Part shown: positions 17,798-27,075 of the stretch, piece after piece | Layout: the number at the start of each line of letters is the position of its first letter | Numbering within the stretch: position 1 is the stretch's first letter | DNA from: an uncultured Opitutia bacterium | GTDB lineage: Bacteria; Verrucomicrobiota; Verrucomicrobiia; Opitutales; Opitutaceae | Direction of reading: 5' to 3' | NCBI GenBank assembly: GCA_903896015.1 | Contig: CAITWF010000093.1 | Span: 1 to 40,302 of the forward strand | Length of the DNA: 40,302 bases | The notes under the pieces: model-generated | Database searches by the model: none | Told to the model about the DNA's origin: nothing | What the model saw: the letters and a program-made list of their open reading frames with translations, nothing else | Made by a program: the position numbers and the translations under genes

Positions 17798-19183
17798 ATG
17801 AAGAACTTCACCTCCCGCCGCCTCATCGCACTCACGGGCGCGCTGGCGTTCACCACCGCAGCTTTCGCGGAACCCGCCGACGCCGCCGAAGTGCAGGCGT
17901 TGCGCGAACAATTCCGCGCCCTTGAGCAGCAGTTGAAAGTCATCGCGCGCCAGCTTGAGATCAAAGAGGAGGCCGCCGCGGCCGCCGCCCCGACCACGCC
18001 GAAGGTCACCGTCAACGACAAAGGCTTCTCGATCGCCTCGCCCGACGGTGCCAACGCGATCAAGTTCCGTGGCCTCGTGCAGCTCGACTCGCGGCTCTTC
18101 TTCAAGGACGGCGGCGGCATCGCCAACAACGGCTTCGTCCTGCGGCGCGCCCGCCTCATCAGCGAGGGCCAGTTCGCGAAAAATTACGGCTTCCAATTTG
18201 TCACCGACTTCGGCGGCAGCAGCGTGGTCATCCAGGACGCGAACTTCACCGTCGCGCTCGACAAATCGCTCCAGTTCAAGTTGGGCAAGTTCAAGTCACC
18301 CGTCGGCCTCGAGCTGCTCCAGTCCGACGCGTGGACCTTCTTCAACGAGCGCTCGATCGTCACGAATCTCGTGCCGAACCGCGATCTCGGCGTGCAGGCC
18401 TCCGGAGATCTGTTCGATGGCACGTTGAGCTACGCCGCGGGCGTGTTCAACGGCGTCGCCGACGGCGCCAGCACCACCAACGCCGACTTCGACAACGAAA
18501 AGGACGTGGCCGGCCGCGTGATCGCCACGCCGTTCAAGAACGACGCGAGCTCGCCGTTGCAAGGCCTGTCCTTCGGCGTCTCGGCCAGCTCCGGCCGCGA
18601 GAAAACCGCTTCCGGCCGCACCGCCAACTACAAGACCGACGGTCAGCAGACCTTTTTTTCCTACAACGCCGCGACAATCACCGACGGCTGCAACTGGCGT
18701 TTCTCGCCACAGCTCGACTACCGCCTCGGCTCCTTCGGCGCGATCGGCGAATACGTCGTTTCCGCGATCAACGTCCGCCCGAGCGCGACCGGCCTGAAAA
18801 CCGAATTGCAAAGCAAGGCATGGCAGTTCACCGCCGGCTACGTGCTCACCGGGGAGGATTCCTCCTACAACGGCGTGTCCCCGCGCACGAACTTCGACTT
18901 GTCGGCGGGCACATGGGGCGCGCTCGAAGTCGTCACCCGCTACTCCGATCTCAAGGTCGATGACGCTGCGTTTCCGCTCTACGCCTCGGCTGCGAGCAAC
19001 GCCGATCGCGCGAGGGCCGTAGGCCTCGGCTTCAACTGGTATCTGAGTAAGGCGGTCGCTTTCAAGATCGACGGCTACCAAACGCGCTTCGGCTTCAACC
19101 CGCTCGCGCCCGCCGTGCCGACCACGCAAATACTCCGCCAGAAAGAACAGGCATTCATTTCGCGTTTCCAGCTCTCCTTCTAA
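17798..19183 (+). CDS. OprP/OprO-type anion porin
   Basis: A 461-residue outer-membrane porin of the phosphate-selective OprP/OprO family. It has a signal peptide (about 1-24, ending AFA|E), a short coiled coil at 33-55 ([17 protein letters not shown]), then a 16-strand-type barrel starting [24 protein letters not shown] and including the family motifs [12 protein letters not shown] and [11 protein letters not shown] (with [18 protein letters not shown] visible), ending in the aromatic QLSF. Because it sits directly before a sulfate-binding protein in one operon, I infer a channel for sulfate or other small anions. No Shine-Dalgarno is seen before the ATG. Confidence 0.9.
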   Translation: MKNFTSRRLIALTGALAFTTAAFAEPADAAEVQALREQFRALEQQLKVIARQLEIKEEAAAAAAPTTPKVTVNDKGFSIASPDGANAIKFRGLVQLDSRLFFKDGGGIANNGFVLRRARLISEGQFAKNYGFQFVTDFGGSSVVIQDANFTVALDKSLQFKLGKFKSPVGLELLQSDAWTFFNERSIVTNLVPNRDLGVQASGDLFDGTLSYAAGVFNGVADGASTTNADFDNEKDVAGRVIATPFKNDASSPLQGLSFGVSASSGREKTASGRTANYKTDGQQTFFSYNAATITDGCNWRFSPQLDYRLGSFGAIGEYVVSAINVRPSATGLKTELQSKAWQFTAGYVLTGEDSSYNGVSPRTNFDLSAGTWGALEVVTRYSDLKVDDAAFPLYASAASNADRARAVGLGFNWYLSKAVAFKIDGYQTRFGFNPLAPAVPTTQILRQKEQAFISRFQLSF

Positions 19184-19220
19184 GTCAGTCGCTAACTTCC
19201 AACCAACTTTTGTCTCTACC

Positions 19221-20216
19221 ATGAATTTCAAGACCCTCGTTCTCGCTGCGCTGGCTGTCGCCGCCGCGTCCGCTGCCACCGCCAAGTCGATCGAACTCCT
19301 CAACGTTTCCTACGACCCGACGCGCGAGCTCTACGTCGACTACAACGCCGCTTTCGCCAAATACTGGAAGGCCAAGACGGGCGATGACGTCGTGGTGAAG
19401 CAGTCGCACGGCGGCTCCGGCAAACAAGCCCGCTCGATTATCGATGGACTCCAAGCCGACGTCGCTACGCTCGCGCTCGCCGCCGATATCGACGCGCTCT
19501 ACGACAACGCGAAGCTTCTCCCGGCCGACTGGCAAAAGCGTCTGCCCAACAACTCCACGCCCTACACCAGCACGATCGTGTTTCTCGTCCGCAAGGGAAA
19601 CCCCAAGGGCATCAAGGACTGGAACGATCTCGTGAAGCCGGGCGTCAGCGTAGTCACGCCTAACCCGAAAACTTCCGGAGGCGCGCGCTGGAATTACCTC
19701 GCCGCTTGGGCCTATGCGAAGCACCGCTACGGCAGCGACTCAGCGGCGCAGAAATTCGTCGCCGCGCTCTACAAAAACGTGCCGGTGCTCGATAGCGGCG
19801 CCCGCGGTTCGACGACGACGTTCGTGCAACGCGCCATCGGCGATGTCGCGATCTCGTGGGAGAACGAGGCGTTCCTCGCGCTCAAGGAATTTGGCGCCGA
19901 CAAATTCGAGGTCATCGTGCCCTCGCTCAGCATCCTCGCCGAGCCGCCGGTCGCCGTAGTTGACAAGGTCGTTAAGAAAAAGGGCACGGCCGACGTCGCT
20001 AAGGCCTACCTTGAGTATCTCTACTCCGATGAAGGTCAGGAGATCGCCGGCCGGAACTTCTACCGTCCGCGCAACGCCGCCATCGCCGCGAAATACGCCA
20101 GTGTCTTTCCCCAGCTCCAACTCGTGACGATCGACGCCGAGTTTGGCGGCTGGACCACCGCGCAGAAGGCGCATTTCGCCGAAGGCGGCGTGTTCGACCA
20201 AATCTACGCAAAATAA
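19221..20216 (+). CDS. sbp: Periplasmic sulfate-binding protein
   Basis: A 331-residue periplasmic solute-binding protein that delivers sulfate (or thiosulfate) to the CysTWA importer. It has a signal peptide ending about residue 20 (ASAATA|K) and the family signatures [37 protein letters not shown], and GARGSTTTF followed by [10 protein letters not shown]. The GGSGKQA loop supplies main-chain anion contacts in Sbp/CysP. It follows the porin by 37 bp. Confidence 0.95.
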   Translation: MNFKTLVLAALAVAAASAATAKSIELLNVSYDPTRELYVDYNAAFAKYWKAKTGDDVVVKQSHGGSGKQARSIIDGLQADVATLALAADIDALYDNAKLLPADWQKRLPNNSTPYTSTIVFLVRKGNPKGIKDWNDLVKPGVSVVTPNPKTSGGARWNYLAAWAYAKHRYGSDSAAQKFVAALYKNVPVLDSGARGSTTTFVQRAIGDVAISWENEAFLALKEFGADKFEVIVPSLSILAEPPVAVVDKVVKKKGTADVAKAYLEYLYSDEGQEIAGRNFYRPRNAAIAAKYASVFPQLQLVTIDAEFGGWTTAQKAHFAEGGVFDQIYAK

Positions 20217-20226
20217 AAAGCATTCC

Positions 20227-20280
20227 GTCCGCCGCCGGCGCCCGCTACCGGGCGACAGGCGCGCACTCCGCGCGGCGGAC
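20227..20280 (+). promoter_or_regulatory. Large intercistronic stem-loop after sbp
   Basis: GTCCGCCGC (20227-20235) pairs perfectly with GCGGCGGAC (20272-20280); inside lies a second perfect hairpin CGCCCG (20239-20244)/CGGGCG (20249-20254) with a CTAC loop. TTTGT follows, and the next gene starts 13 nt later. The layout fits an mRNA element that stabilises the porin-sbp part and lowers expression of the importer part, or a leaky terminator. Confidence 0.65.
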
Positions 20281-20292
20281 TTTGTCCCTGAC

Positions 20293-21123
20293 ATGATTGC
20301 CACCATGAGCACACCTCGCATTCCCCGTCCTGTGACGGTCGTCCCGCTTCCGCCTTCGCCCGGCCCCGCGTCTTTGCCCGCCGCCTTCGCGGAGCAACTC
20401 TCCGATCTTTATCAACTTGTCGCGCGTTCGAGCCACGTCTTTGGCTCGCCGCTCGGCCTGCTGCCCGCGGCGACGCGCGATCTCCATCTCCCGCGTTTCG
20501 TGTATTTCGGCCCGCACTCGTCTGATGCCTCGCTACGTCTCGCCTTTCACGCCGGCTTCGATCACCGCGATCTGCGCAGCACGCTGGCACTGCTCCACCT
20601 CGTCGAGGGCCTCGCGCTGAGGCCCGATCTGGGGCAGGGGCTGAACCTTTCGTTATTCCCGCTGGTCGATCTGCTCGGTCTCGCCGGACTGGCGCCAGCG
20701 CGCGGCGATCTCGGGGAAGAAAATTGGACGCGGTCCACCGCCCCTGAAATCCGCCTGCTCGAACAAGACGCGCGCACGCGCGGCTACCAGGGCTTTATCC
20801 GGATCGCCACCGTCCCAAGCCAGGATGTCGTCACCGTGCGCCTGCGCGCGCCGGGCCGCGTGGAAAATCCCGCGCCGTCGCTCGAATTGATTTCTTCGGA
20901 GGATATCGAGCCATTTCCCGTCCGCTGGGAAAGCGATGCGGTGGCCAATGCGGCTGATGGCCCGCTCACGCTCGCCGACGATCTGCCGCAGCAGCCATTC
21001 GAGCTTACGCTCTCGTTGCCTGCGGCTTGGCCGATGGAGCTCGTGCGCGAGGCCGCCGCCTCGATCCTGAAGCGCTTCGTGCTGCGCTACCGTGGCTTCA
21101 TCTCCTACGGCCAGCACCTCTGA
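20293..21123 (+). CDS. M14-like pseudoenzyme, tandem paralogue of the next gene
   Basis: A 276-residue protein that aligns along its length with the downstream M14 aspartoacylase-like protein (shared points: AGxxxxD/E, LLEx-x-R-RxxxGxI, YRGFIxYxQ-L end). Every catalytic position is changed: where the neighbour has H68-G-D-E71, this protein has D90-H-R-D93; the third zinc ligand H153 is T173; and the catalytic glutamate E228 is S241. It also has an extra N-terminal segment (PVTVVPLPPSPGPASLPAAF) with no counterpart. I conclude it keeps the fold but not the zinc chemistry, so it may be a regulatory or binding partner. ATG 20293 or 20305 are both possible starts. It lies 76 bp after sbp and 19 bp before the intact paralogue. 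Confidence 0.75.
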   Translation: MIATMSTPRIPRPVTVVPLPPSPGPASLPAAFAEQLSDLYQLVARSSHVFGSPLGLLPAATRDLHLPRFVYFGPHSSDASLRLAFHAGFDHRDLRSTLALLHLVEGLALRPDLGQGLNLSLFPLVDLLGLAGLAPARGDLGEENWTRSTAPEIRLLEQDARTRGYQGFIRIATVPSQDVVTVRLRAPGRVENPAPSLELISSEDIEPFPVRWESDAVANAADGPLTLADDLPQQPFELTLSLPAAWPMELVREAAASILKRFVLRYRGFISYGQHL

Positions 21124-21142
21124 AAACCGCCAGACTTCGCCC

Positions 21143-21934
21143 ATGGTTTCGCTTTCCCAGTCCCCGGCCCCGCGCGATTTTCGCCGGTGGCTGAGTCCGA
21201 GCGCCGAACCGGGGGGACCCTTGGAACGCGAGACACTGGGCGCGTTCGTCCACGCCGATCGGTGCCACGAAATCCCGCGCTTCCGCCTCGCGGGGCCGGC
21301 CGTCGGGCAGGGGCCGATTCGGCTCGGATTTTTTGCCGGCGTGCACGGCGATGAGCCGGCGGGCATCGAGGCGCTCGCGCGCTTCGCGGCGGAGTTGGCG
21401 GCGACGCCCGAGCGCGCGGCGGGCTACGAATTGTTTTTTTACCCGGTGTGCAATCCGACGGGCTGCGCGGCCGGCACCCGCGAAAACTTTGCCCGAAAAG
21501 ATCTCAACCGTGAATTCTGGCGCGGGTCGACGGAGCCCGAGGTGCGTCTCCTCGAGCCCGAACTGCGGGCGCGTCGTTTCCACGGCTTGATCACGCTGCA
21601 CGCCGATGATACCTGCGAGGGCCTCTACGGCTACTCGCACGGGCGCACGCTCGACGAGGCGCTGCTCCAGCGGGCGCTGGCTGCGGCCGAAAAAGTCCTG
21701 CCGCGCGATCGGCGCGAAGTGATCGACGGTTTTCACGCGCATGACGGCGTGATCTGCGAGTGCTTTCACGGCGTGCTCTCGGCGCCCGTGGGCCAGCAGC
21801 CGCGCCCGTTCGATCTGATTTTTGAAACTCCGGCCCTCGCGCCGCACGAGCAGCAGGTGAGTGCGGCGGTCGCTGCGCTCTCGACAATCGTGGCCGACTA
21901 TCGAGGCTTTATCGCCTACGCCCAAGATCTCTGA
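21143..21934 (+). CDS. M14-family (aspartoacylase/succinylglutamate desuccinylase-like) zinc hydrolase
   Basis: A 263-residue zinc carboxypeptidase-fold hydrolase. Zinc ligands H68 and E71 lie in GVHGDEPAG, the third is H153 in TLHADDTCEG; NPTG and KDLNREFW are the substrate-carboxylate and Arg-containing regions; E228 in FETPA is the catalytic glutamate. Relatives release acyl groups from N-acyl amino acids or trim peptides; the substrate is unknown. No export signal is visible, so it probably acts in the cytoplasm. Start ATG 21143 (MVSLSQSP), 19 bp after the degenerate paralogue. Its stop TGA overlaps the cysT ATG by one base (TGATG), implying translational coupling to the importer. Confidence 0.86.
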   Translation: MVSLSQSPAPRDFRRWLSPSAEPGGPLERETLGAFVHADRCHEIPRFRLAGPAVGQGPIRLGFFAGVHGDEPAGIEALARFAAELAATPERAAGYELFFYPVCNPTGCAAGTRENFARKDLNREFWRGSTEPEVRLLEPELRARRFHGLITLHADDTCEGLYGYSHGRTLDEALLQRALAAAEKVLPRDRREVIDGFHAHDGVICECFHGVLSAPVGQQPRPFDLIFETPALAPHEQQVSAAVAALSTIVADYRGFIAYAQDL

Positions 21935-22830
21935 TGGCCCCCACGATCCGCCCCCGCTCTGTCCTGCCCGGTTTCGGGCTCTCGCTCGGCTTCACGCTGG
22001 CGTATCTGGGACTGATCGTGCTAATCCCGCTGTCGGCGGCGTTTCTTAAAATCGCGGGGATGAGCTGGCACGATTTCGTGGCAGCGGTGGCGTCGCCGCG
22101 CGTGGTGGCGTCGTATCGGTTGAGTTTTGGCGTGTCGTTGGCGGCGGCGTTGGTGAACGCGTTCTTCGGATTCATCGTGGCCTGGGTGCTCGTGCGCTAC
22201 ACGTTCCCCGGCCGGCGCATCGTCGATGCGCTGGTCGATTTGCCCTTCGCGCTTCCGACGGCCGTCGCGGGCATCGCGCTCACCGCGATCTACGCGAAGA
22301 ACGGTTGGGTGGGGCAGTGGCTCGACCCACTGTGGGTGCGCGGGGTGGGCCGGCTCGCCGCGTTCGTGCCGTGGATCGATTGGAAGAGCTGGCTTGGCGG
22401 CACGATCGCTTTTGATCGGCCCGGCATTTTCATCGCGCTTACGTTTATCGGGCTGCCGTTTGTCGTGCGGACGCTGCAGCCGGTGCTGATTGAACTGGAG
22501 CCGGAACTCGAGGAAGCGGCGGCGACGCTCGGCGCGAACCGCTGGCAGACGATGACGCGCGTGATTTTACCCGAGGTGTTTCCCGCGATGCTCACGGGCT
22601 TCGCGCTGGCGTTTGCCCGCGCGATTGGCGAATACGGCTCGGTGGTCTTCATCGCGGGCAACCAGCCCGCGCACAGCGAAATCACGCCACTGATCATTAT
22701 CACGAAACTGGAGCAATACGACTATCGCGGTGCGACGGCCGTCGCGGTCGTGATGTTGGTTGCGTCGTTTTTTCTGCTTTTCGCGATCAACCTGCTCCAG
22801 AAATGGAGCCGCCGCTTTTCCGCCGTCTGA
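21934..22830 (+). CDS. cysT: Sulfate ABC transporter permease CysT (CysU)
   Basis: A 298-residue inner-membrane permease with about six helices. The EAA loop that contacts the ATPase is clear ([15 protein letters not shown]), followed by [28 protein letters not shown], typical of CysT. Works with CysW, CysA and the sulfate-binding protein. Start overlaps the stop of the M14 gene by one base. Confidence 0.94.
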   Translation: MAPTIRPRSVLPGFGLSLGFTLAYLGLIVLIPLSAAFLKIAGMSWHDFVAAVASPRVVASYRLSFGVSLAAALVNAFFGFIVAWVLVRYTFPGRRIVDALVDLPFALPTAVAGIALTAIYAKNGWVGQWLDPLWVRGVGRLAAFVPWIDWKSWLGGTIAFDRPGIFIALTFIGLPFVVRTLQPVLIELEPELEEAAATLGANRWQTMTRVILPEVFPAMLTGFALAFARAIGEYGSVVFIAGNQPAHSEITPLIIITKLEQYDYRGATAVAVVMLVASFFLLFAINLLQKWSRRFSAV

Positions 22831-23765
22831 CCGTGAGCGCTGTGACCACCGCACCGTTTCCCGTCAAGCGCGCGCCTACCCGCGCTGCCGGGCCGCGCGT
22901 GGTGCGCAATCCGGTATGGGTGCGCGTGCTGTTCATGACGCTCGCGCTCGGCTTCGTCGGAATATTCCTCGTGCTGCCGCTGGTGGCGGTGTTTGGCGAG
23001 GCGCTGCGCAAGGGGCTCGGTGCGTATTTCAAGGCCTTCGCCGATTCCGATGCGCGCAGTGCGATCAGGCTTACCCTGACTGCCGCCGCGATTGCGGTGC
23101 CATCGAACTTGGCCTTTGGCATCGCGGCGTCGTGGTGCATCGCGAAATTCAATTTCCGCGGCAAGAGCCTGCTCACGACGCTCATCGATTTGCCCTTTGC
23201 GGTTTCGCCGGTCATCTCGGGTTTGATCTACGTTCTCGTGTTTGGCGCGCAGGGCTGGCTCGGGCCGTATCTCGGCGCGGGCGATCATCCGTGTTTCGGC
23301 GAGTGGTTCAACCAGCAGGACATCAAAATTATTTTCGCCGTGCCCGGCATTGTGCTCGCGACGATCTTCGTGACGTTTCCGTTTGTCGCGCGCGAACTCA
23401 TCCCGCTCATGCAGGCGCAGGGCAGCGATGAGGAATACGCCGCGCTCACGCTCGGGGCGAACGGCTGGCAGACGTTCTGGCACGTCACGCTACCGAACAT
23501 CAAATGGGGCCTCTTTTACGGCGTAATCCTTTGCAACGCCCGCGCGATGGGCGAATTCGGCGCGGTGTCGGTCGTTTCGGGCCATATCCGCGGCGAGACC
23601 AACACCATGCCGCTGCACATTGAAATCCTCTACAACGAGTATAACTTCGTTGCCGCCTTTGCTGTTTCCTCCCTGCTCGCGATGCTGGGTCTCGTGACTC
23701 TCGTGTTGAAAAGCTTTATCGAATGGCGTCACCAGCGCGTCCGCCCCGCCAACGTCACGGCATGA
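22803..23765 (+). CDS. cysW: Sulfate ABC transporter permease CysW
   Basis: A 320-residue permease, partner of CysT. The first helix begins at about residue 42 ([17 protein letters not shown]), the EAA loop reads [23 protein letters not shown], and the end has [30 protein letters not shown] split across the family-typical CysW region. ATG 22803 overlaps cysT by 28 bp; GTG 22833, three bases past the cysT stop, gives 310 residues and is equally possible because neither has a Shine-Dalgarno. Its stop overlaps the cysA start (ATGA). Confidence 0.93.
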   Translation: MEPPLFRRLTVSAVTTAPFPVKRAPTRAAGPRVVRNPVWVRVLFMTLALGFVGIFLVLPLVAVFGEALRKGLGAYFKAFADSDARSAIRLTLTAAAIAVPSNLAFGIAASWCIAKFNFRGKSLLTTLIDLPFAVSPVISGLIYVLVFGAQGWLGPYLGAGDHPCFGEWFNQQDIKIIFAVPGIVLATIFVTFPFVARELIPLMQAQGSDEEYAALTLGANGWQTFWHVTLPNIKWGLFYGVILCNARAMGEFGAVSVVSGHIRGETNTMPLHIEILYNEYNFVAAFAVSSLLAMLGLVTLVLKSFIEWRHQRVRPANVTA

Positions 23766-24817
23766 GCATCGCCGTCCAAAACATCCGCAAGACCTTCGGC
23801 GCGTTCACCGCGCTCGACGGCGTCGATCTAAACGTGAAGAGCGGCCAGCTCGTCGCGCTACTCGGGCCGTCGGGCTCGGGCAAGACGACACTCCTCCGCA
23901 TCATCGCGGGTCTGGAATACGCGGACCCCGGCAGTGGGCGGATTTCTTTTCACGGCGAAGACGTGACGGACGTGCCGGCGGGCAGGCGCAAGGTGGGCTT
24001 TGTGTTTCAGCACTACGCGCTTTTTCGGCACATGACGGTCTGCGAAAACATCGCCTTCGGCCTGAAGGTGCGCAGTCGGCGCGAGCGTCCTTCGAAATCC
24101 GAGATTGCCGATCGCGTGGCGAAGCTCCTAAAGCTCGTGCAACTTGAGCAGCTCGGTGGTCGCTACCCCAGCCAGCTTTCGGGTGGCCAGCGCCAGCGCA
24201 TCGCGCTCGCTCGTGCGCTCGCCGTCGAGCCCAAGGTGCTTTTGCTCGACGAACCGTTTGGCGCGCTTGACGCCAAGGTGCGCAAGGAACTCCGTCGCTG
24301 GCTTCGGCGCTTCCAGGACGAAATCAACATCACTACCGTGTTCGTTACTCATGATCAGGAGGAGGCGCTCGAGATTTCCGACGAGGTCGTGATTATGAAC
24401 AATGCCCGCGTCGAACAGGTCGGCGCCCCGCAGGAGGTCTATGACCGGCCGGCGTCGCCGTTCGTTTATCAATTTCTCGGCAATGTGAACGTCCTCCGGG
24501 CGCAAGCGCTTGCGCACGCCGGCCCCCATGCGCCGACCGAAGCCATGCTCGAAATCGACGGACAGATCTACGTGCGTCCCCACGACATCGAGGTGCTGCC
24601 ACACCTCCCTGGAGCATCCGGTGTCGTAGCCATCCTGCGCTACATTCATGCGGCTGGCGCGACGGCGCGCCTCACGCTGGAGCAGGTGCCGACGCGCGAG
24701 CCCATCGAAGTGGAAACCTCGCGGGTGACACTGGTGGGTCTTGACCTCAAGGTGGGCGACCTCGTGAATTTGCGCCTGCGCCAGTCGCGTTCCTTCGACG
24801 AAGATTATACGATTTAA
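23762..24817 (+). CDS. cysA: Sulfate ABC transporter ATPase CysA
   Basis: A 351-residue ATPase that drives sulfate import. Walker [10 protein letters not shown] (35-43), Q-loop in FVFQHYALF, signature LSGGQ (139-143), Walker [13 protein letters not shown] and the H-loop in [11 protein letters not shown] are all intact. Residues about 235-351 form the CysA-type regulatory/TOBE region ([11 protein letters not shown]). Start is the ATG of the ATGA overlap with cysW; a longer frame begins within cysW and is rejected. Confidence 0.95.
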   Translation: MSIAVQNIRKTFGAFTALDGVDLNVKSGQLVALLGPSGSGKTTLLRIIAGLEYADPGSGRISFHGEDVTDVPAGRRKVGFVFQHYALFRHMTVCENIAFGLKVRSRRERPSKSEIADRVAKLLKLVQLEQLGGRYPSQLSGGQRQRIALARALAVEPKVLLLDEPFGALDAKVRKELRRWLRRFQDEINITTVFVTHDQEEALEISDEVVIMNNARVEQVGAPQEVYDRPASPFVYQFLGNVNVLRAQALAHAGPHAPTEAMLEIDGQIYVRPHDIEVLPHLPGASGVVAILRYIHAAGATARLTLEQVPTREPIEVETSRVTLVGLDLKVGDLVNLRLRQSRSFDEDYTI

Positions 24818-24848
24818 CCCAAAAACCGAAACTCAACCCACGATCATC

Positions 24849-25829
24849 ATGGCCAAGATCTATAACGACATCACCGAGACCATCGGCAACACGCCGCTCG
24901 TGCGCCTCAACCGCACTGCCGCCCTCCATGGCGCGCAGGCTGAAATTCTGCTCAAACTGGAGTTCTTTAACCCACTCTCGTCCGTCAAGGATCGCATCGG
25001 CTTCTCGATGATCGACGACGCGCTGAAATCCGGAAAAATCAACTCAAAGTCCGTGCTAATCGAGCCGACCTCCGGCAATACCGGAATCGCGCTGGCGTTC
25101 GTCGCCGCCGCCAAGGGCCTCAAGCTCATCCTCACGATGCCCGAGACGATGACCCTCGAGCGTCGCAAGCTCCTCAAGATTCTCGGTGCTCGCCTTGTGC
25201 TCACCGAAGGCCCGAAGGGCATGAAAGGCGCGATTGCCAAGGCCGAGGAACTCGCCGCGAAGATACCGAACAGTGTCATTCTGCAGCAATTCGCGAACCC
25301 CGCGAACCCCGCGATCCATCGCAAGACCACAGCCGAGGAAATCTGGCACGACACCGATGGCAAGGTCGACATCGTCGTCGCCGGCATTGGCACCGGCGGC
25401 ACCATTACCGGCATCGGCGAAGTGCTCAAGGCCCGCAAGCCGTCGGTCAAGATTGTCGCGGTCGAGCCCGATGCCTCACCCGTCCTCTCTGGCGGCCAGC
25501 CGGGACCGCACAAGCTCCAAGGCATCGGCGCCGGCTTCGTCCCCGCTGTGCTCAACACGAAAATCTACGACGAAGTCATCCGCGTGAAGGAAGCCGACTC
25601 CGGCCCGGTTTCCAAACAGGTGAACCAACTCGACGGAATTCCGATCGGCATCTCGTCGGGCGCGATGACGTGGGCTGCGCTCGAACTCGCGAAGCGCCCC
25701 GAGAACAAGGGCAAGCAAATCGTCGTGATCATTCCATCCTGCGCCGAGCGTTACCTCTCGTCGTGGCTGTTCGCCGACATCAGTGTCGAGAGCGATTCCG
25801 TGGAAGATCTCATGGGCGCGACGGCTTGA
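24849..25829 (+). CDS. cysK: Cysteine synthase A (O-acetylserine sulfhydrylase)
   Basis: A 326-residue PLP enzyme making cysteine from O-acetylserine and sulfide. [13 protein letters not shown] is the family start; the PLP lysine is K47 in [14 protein letters not shown] (74-79) binds substrate carboxylate; GTGGTITG binds the PLP phosphate; SCAERYLSS is near the end. It is somewhat longer than the usual 310 because of the C-terminal tail ([16 protein letters not shown]), which replaces the short tail that normally fits the active-site cleft contact region. It closes the sulfur block, 31 bp after cysA, behind an A/C-rich leader, and is followed by a strong terminator. Confidence 0.95.
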   Translation: MAKIYNDITETIGNTPLVRLNRTAALHGAQAEILLKLEFFNPLSSVKDRIGFSMIDDALKSGKINSKSVLIEPTSGNTGIALAFVAAAKGLKLILTMPETMTLERRKLLKILGARLVLTEGPKGMKGAIAKAEELAAKIPNSVILQQFANPANPAIHRKTTAEEIWHDTDGKVDIVVAGIGTGGTITGIGEVLKARKPSVKIVAVEPDASPVLSGGQPGPHKLQGIGAGFVPAVLNTKIYDEVIRVKEADSGPVSKQVNQLDGIPIGISSGAMTWAALELAKRPENKGKQIVVIIPSCAERYLSSWLFADISVESDSVEDLMGATA

Positions 25830-25853
25830 GTTTTTCCACGCAAAGGTTTCCCG

Positions 25854-25882
25854 GGCGGGCCGCAAGGCCCGCCTTATTTTTT
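25854..25882 (+). terminator. Terminator of the sulfur operon
   Basis: GGCGGGCC (25854-25861), GCAA tetraloop, GGCCCGCC (25866-25873), then TTATTTTTT. The T-run overlaps the stop codon of the converging ctaG gene (TTA at 25874), so the two transcripts end back to back. Confidence 0.93.
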
Positions 25883-26671
25883 CTCCGCGCGCTCGCCGGC
25901 CCGGAACCAGTGGTAGAACGCCACTGCAAACGCGCCGCCCGCCACACTCATGCCGACGATCTTCATTCCCACGCCGGCCAGCAATTGGTCGTCGGCGGCG
26001 GAAAAGAATCCGAACTCTGGCAGGCGCGGCGCGTATTCGTAGGTGGGGTAGAGGAGGTCGTCGGAAAACGTAATGTAGGCAAACACGGGCGTCATCAAAA
26101 TGAGCACCGCGAAGAAATACACCATCTGCGCGCCGTAGCTGATCGGCGGCAAGGCGCGCGAGGGGCTCAGCATCGGCCACCAGTAGAAGAGCGCCGCACC
26201 GAAAAACATCACGTGCTCGCCAACGTGGACGAGCTTGTTTTGGAGGGCGAGGTCGTAGGCATACGGCGCGTGCCACAGACTGATCACGAGCGTGTAGATG
26301 ACGGCGCACGACAACGGGTGCGTGAGCACGCGCAGCGCGCGTCGGAGCTCCGGGCGCCCCAACACCGGATCGACCATCCAAGGCGTGAGCCCGAGAAGAA
26401 ACAAAATCGCCGCCGGATAGATCAGCAACTGGTGCTGAAACATGTGCGCGCTGAAGAGAAAGCGTTCGCCGATTTGATCCAGCGGCGACCCGACGGCAAG
26501 GTAGAAGATGACGAGGGCCGAGTAAAAACACCACGCATTTCTCCGCGGAAACGCTTCGCCGGGCGCGAGCCGGCCGCGCAGAGGGCCGGCGAGCACCGCC
26601 CAGAGCCAGCCGAAGAGCACGAGCCCACCGACGAGGTAGGGTTCATTGTGCCAGTGGCGCCAGTCGATCAT
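25874..26671 (-). CDS. ctaG: CtaG-type cytochrome oxidase copper assembly factor (caa3_CtaG)
   Basis: A 265-residue, seven-helix inner-membrane protein of the caa3_CtaG family, needed for building the copper site of caa3-type oxidase subunit I in Bacillus. Visible features: FSAHMFQHQLLI and LVISLWHAPYAYD with conserved His residues, and LVHVGEHVMFFGAALFYWWP. It follows coxD on the same strand but an intrinsic terminator lies between them, ending only 4 nt before this ATG. Confidence 0.88.
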   Translation of the reverse strand: MIDWRHWHNEPYLVGGLVLFGWLWAVLAGPLRGRLAPGEAFPRRNAWCFYSALVIFYLAVGSPLDQIGERFLFSAHMFQHQLLIYPAAILFLLGLTPWMVDPVLGRPELRRALRVLTHPLSCAVIYTLVISLWHAPYAYDLALQNKLVHVGEHVMFFGAALFYWWPMLSPSRALPPISYGAQMVYFFAVLILMTPVFAYITFSDDLLYPTYEYAPRLPEFGFFSAADDQLLAGVGMKIVGMSVAGGAFAVAFYHWFRAGERAEKK

Positions 26672-26675
26672 CGGG

Positions 26676-26706
26676 AAAAAAGAAAGGCGGCTTTACAGCC
26701 GCCTTT
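26676..26706 (-). terminator. Intrinsic terminator/attenuator between coxD and ctaG
   Basis: AAAGGCGGCT (26683-26692) pairs with AGCCGCCTTT (26697-26706) over a 4-nt loop; on the minus strand the stem is followed by a T-rich run (CTTTTTT, 26682-26676). It sits 24 bp past the coxD stop and immediately before the ctaG ATG (26671). Confidence 0.9.
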
Positions 26707-26729
26707 TGCAAGGGAGAATTTTCTGTAGC

Positions 26730-27068
26730 TCAGGTTGGGAGCGGGATCGCGTTTTCGACGGAGAACAACGTTAGCAGCGCCCACATCGTACCCGCGGTCA
26801 GCACGAGGCCGATAAAGAAGAGGATAGTGCAGAAGGGTTTGTCCCACCGCAAATGCATGAAATAGAAAATGACGAACATGAACTTCACGGTGGAGAGTCC
26901 GACGAGCGTCGTAACGAGGATCCATTTCGCGAAGGGCAGGTAGACGGCGATGATTTCCACGCCGGTGATGACCGCGAGGAGCATCGCGATCTGCACGTAG
27001 AGCGGAAACTTACTCTCGTCGTGGTGGCCGGCGTCGTGCGCGGGAAGGGTGGCTGAGGCTGAGCTCAT
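26730..27068 (-). CDS. Cytochrome c oxidase subunit IV (prokaryotic COX4)
   Basis: A 112-residue, three-helix small subunit of the caa3-type oxidase. A His/Asp-rich N-terminus (HDAGHHDESKFP) precedes helices LYVQIAMLLAVITGVEIIAVYLP, VGLSTVKFMFVIFYFMHLRW and FIGLVLTAGTMWALLTLF; the KFMFVIFYFMHLRWD stretch is typical of CtaF/CoxD. Start ATG 27068 (MSSASATLP) is 7 bp after the subunit III stop; the longer frame is unrelated low-complexity sequence inside that gene. Confidence 0.88.
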   Translation of the reverse strand: MSSASATLPAHDAGHHDESKFPLYVQIAMLLAVITGVEIIAVYLPFAKWILVTTLVGLSTVKFMFVIFYFMHLRWDKPFCTILFFIGLVLTAGTMWALLTLFSVENAIPLPT

Positions 27069-27075
27069 GGGCGAA

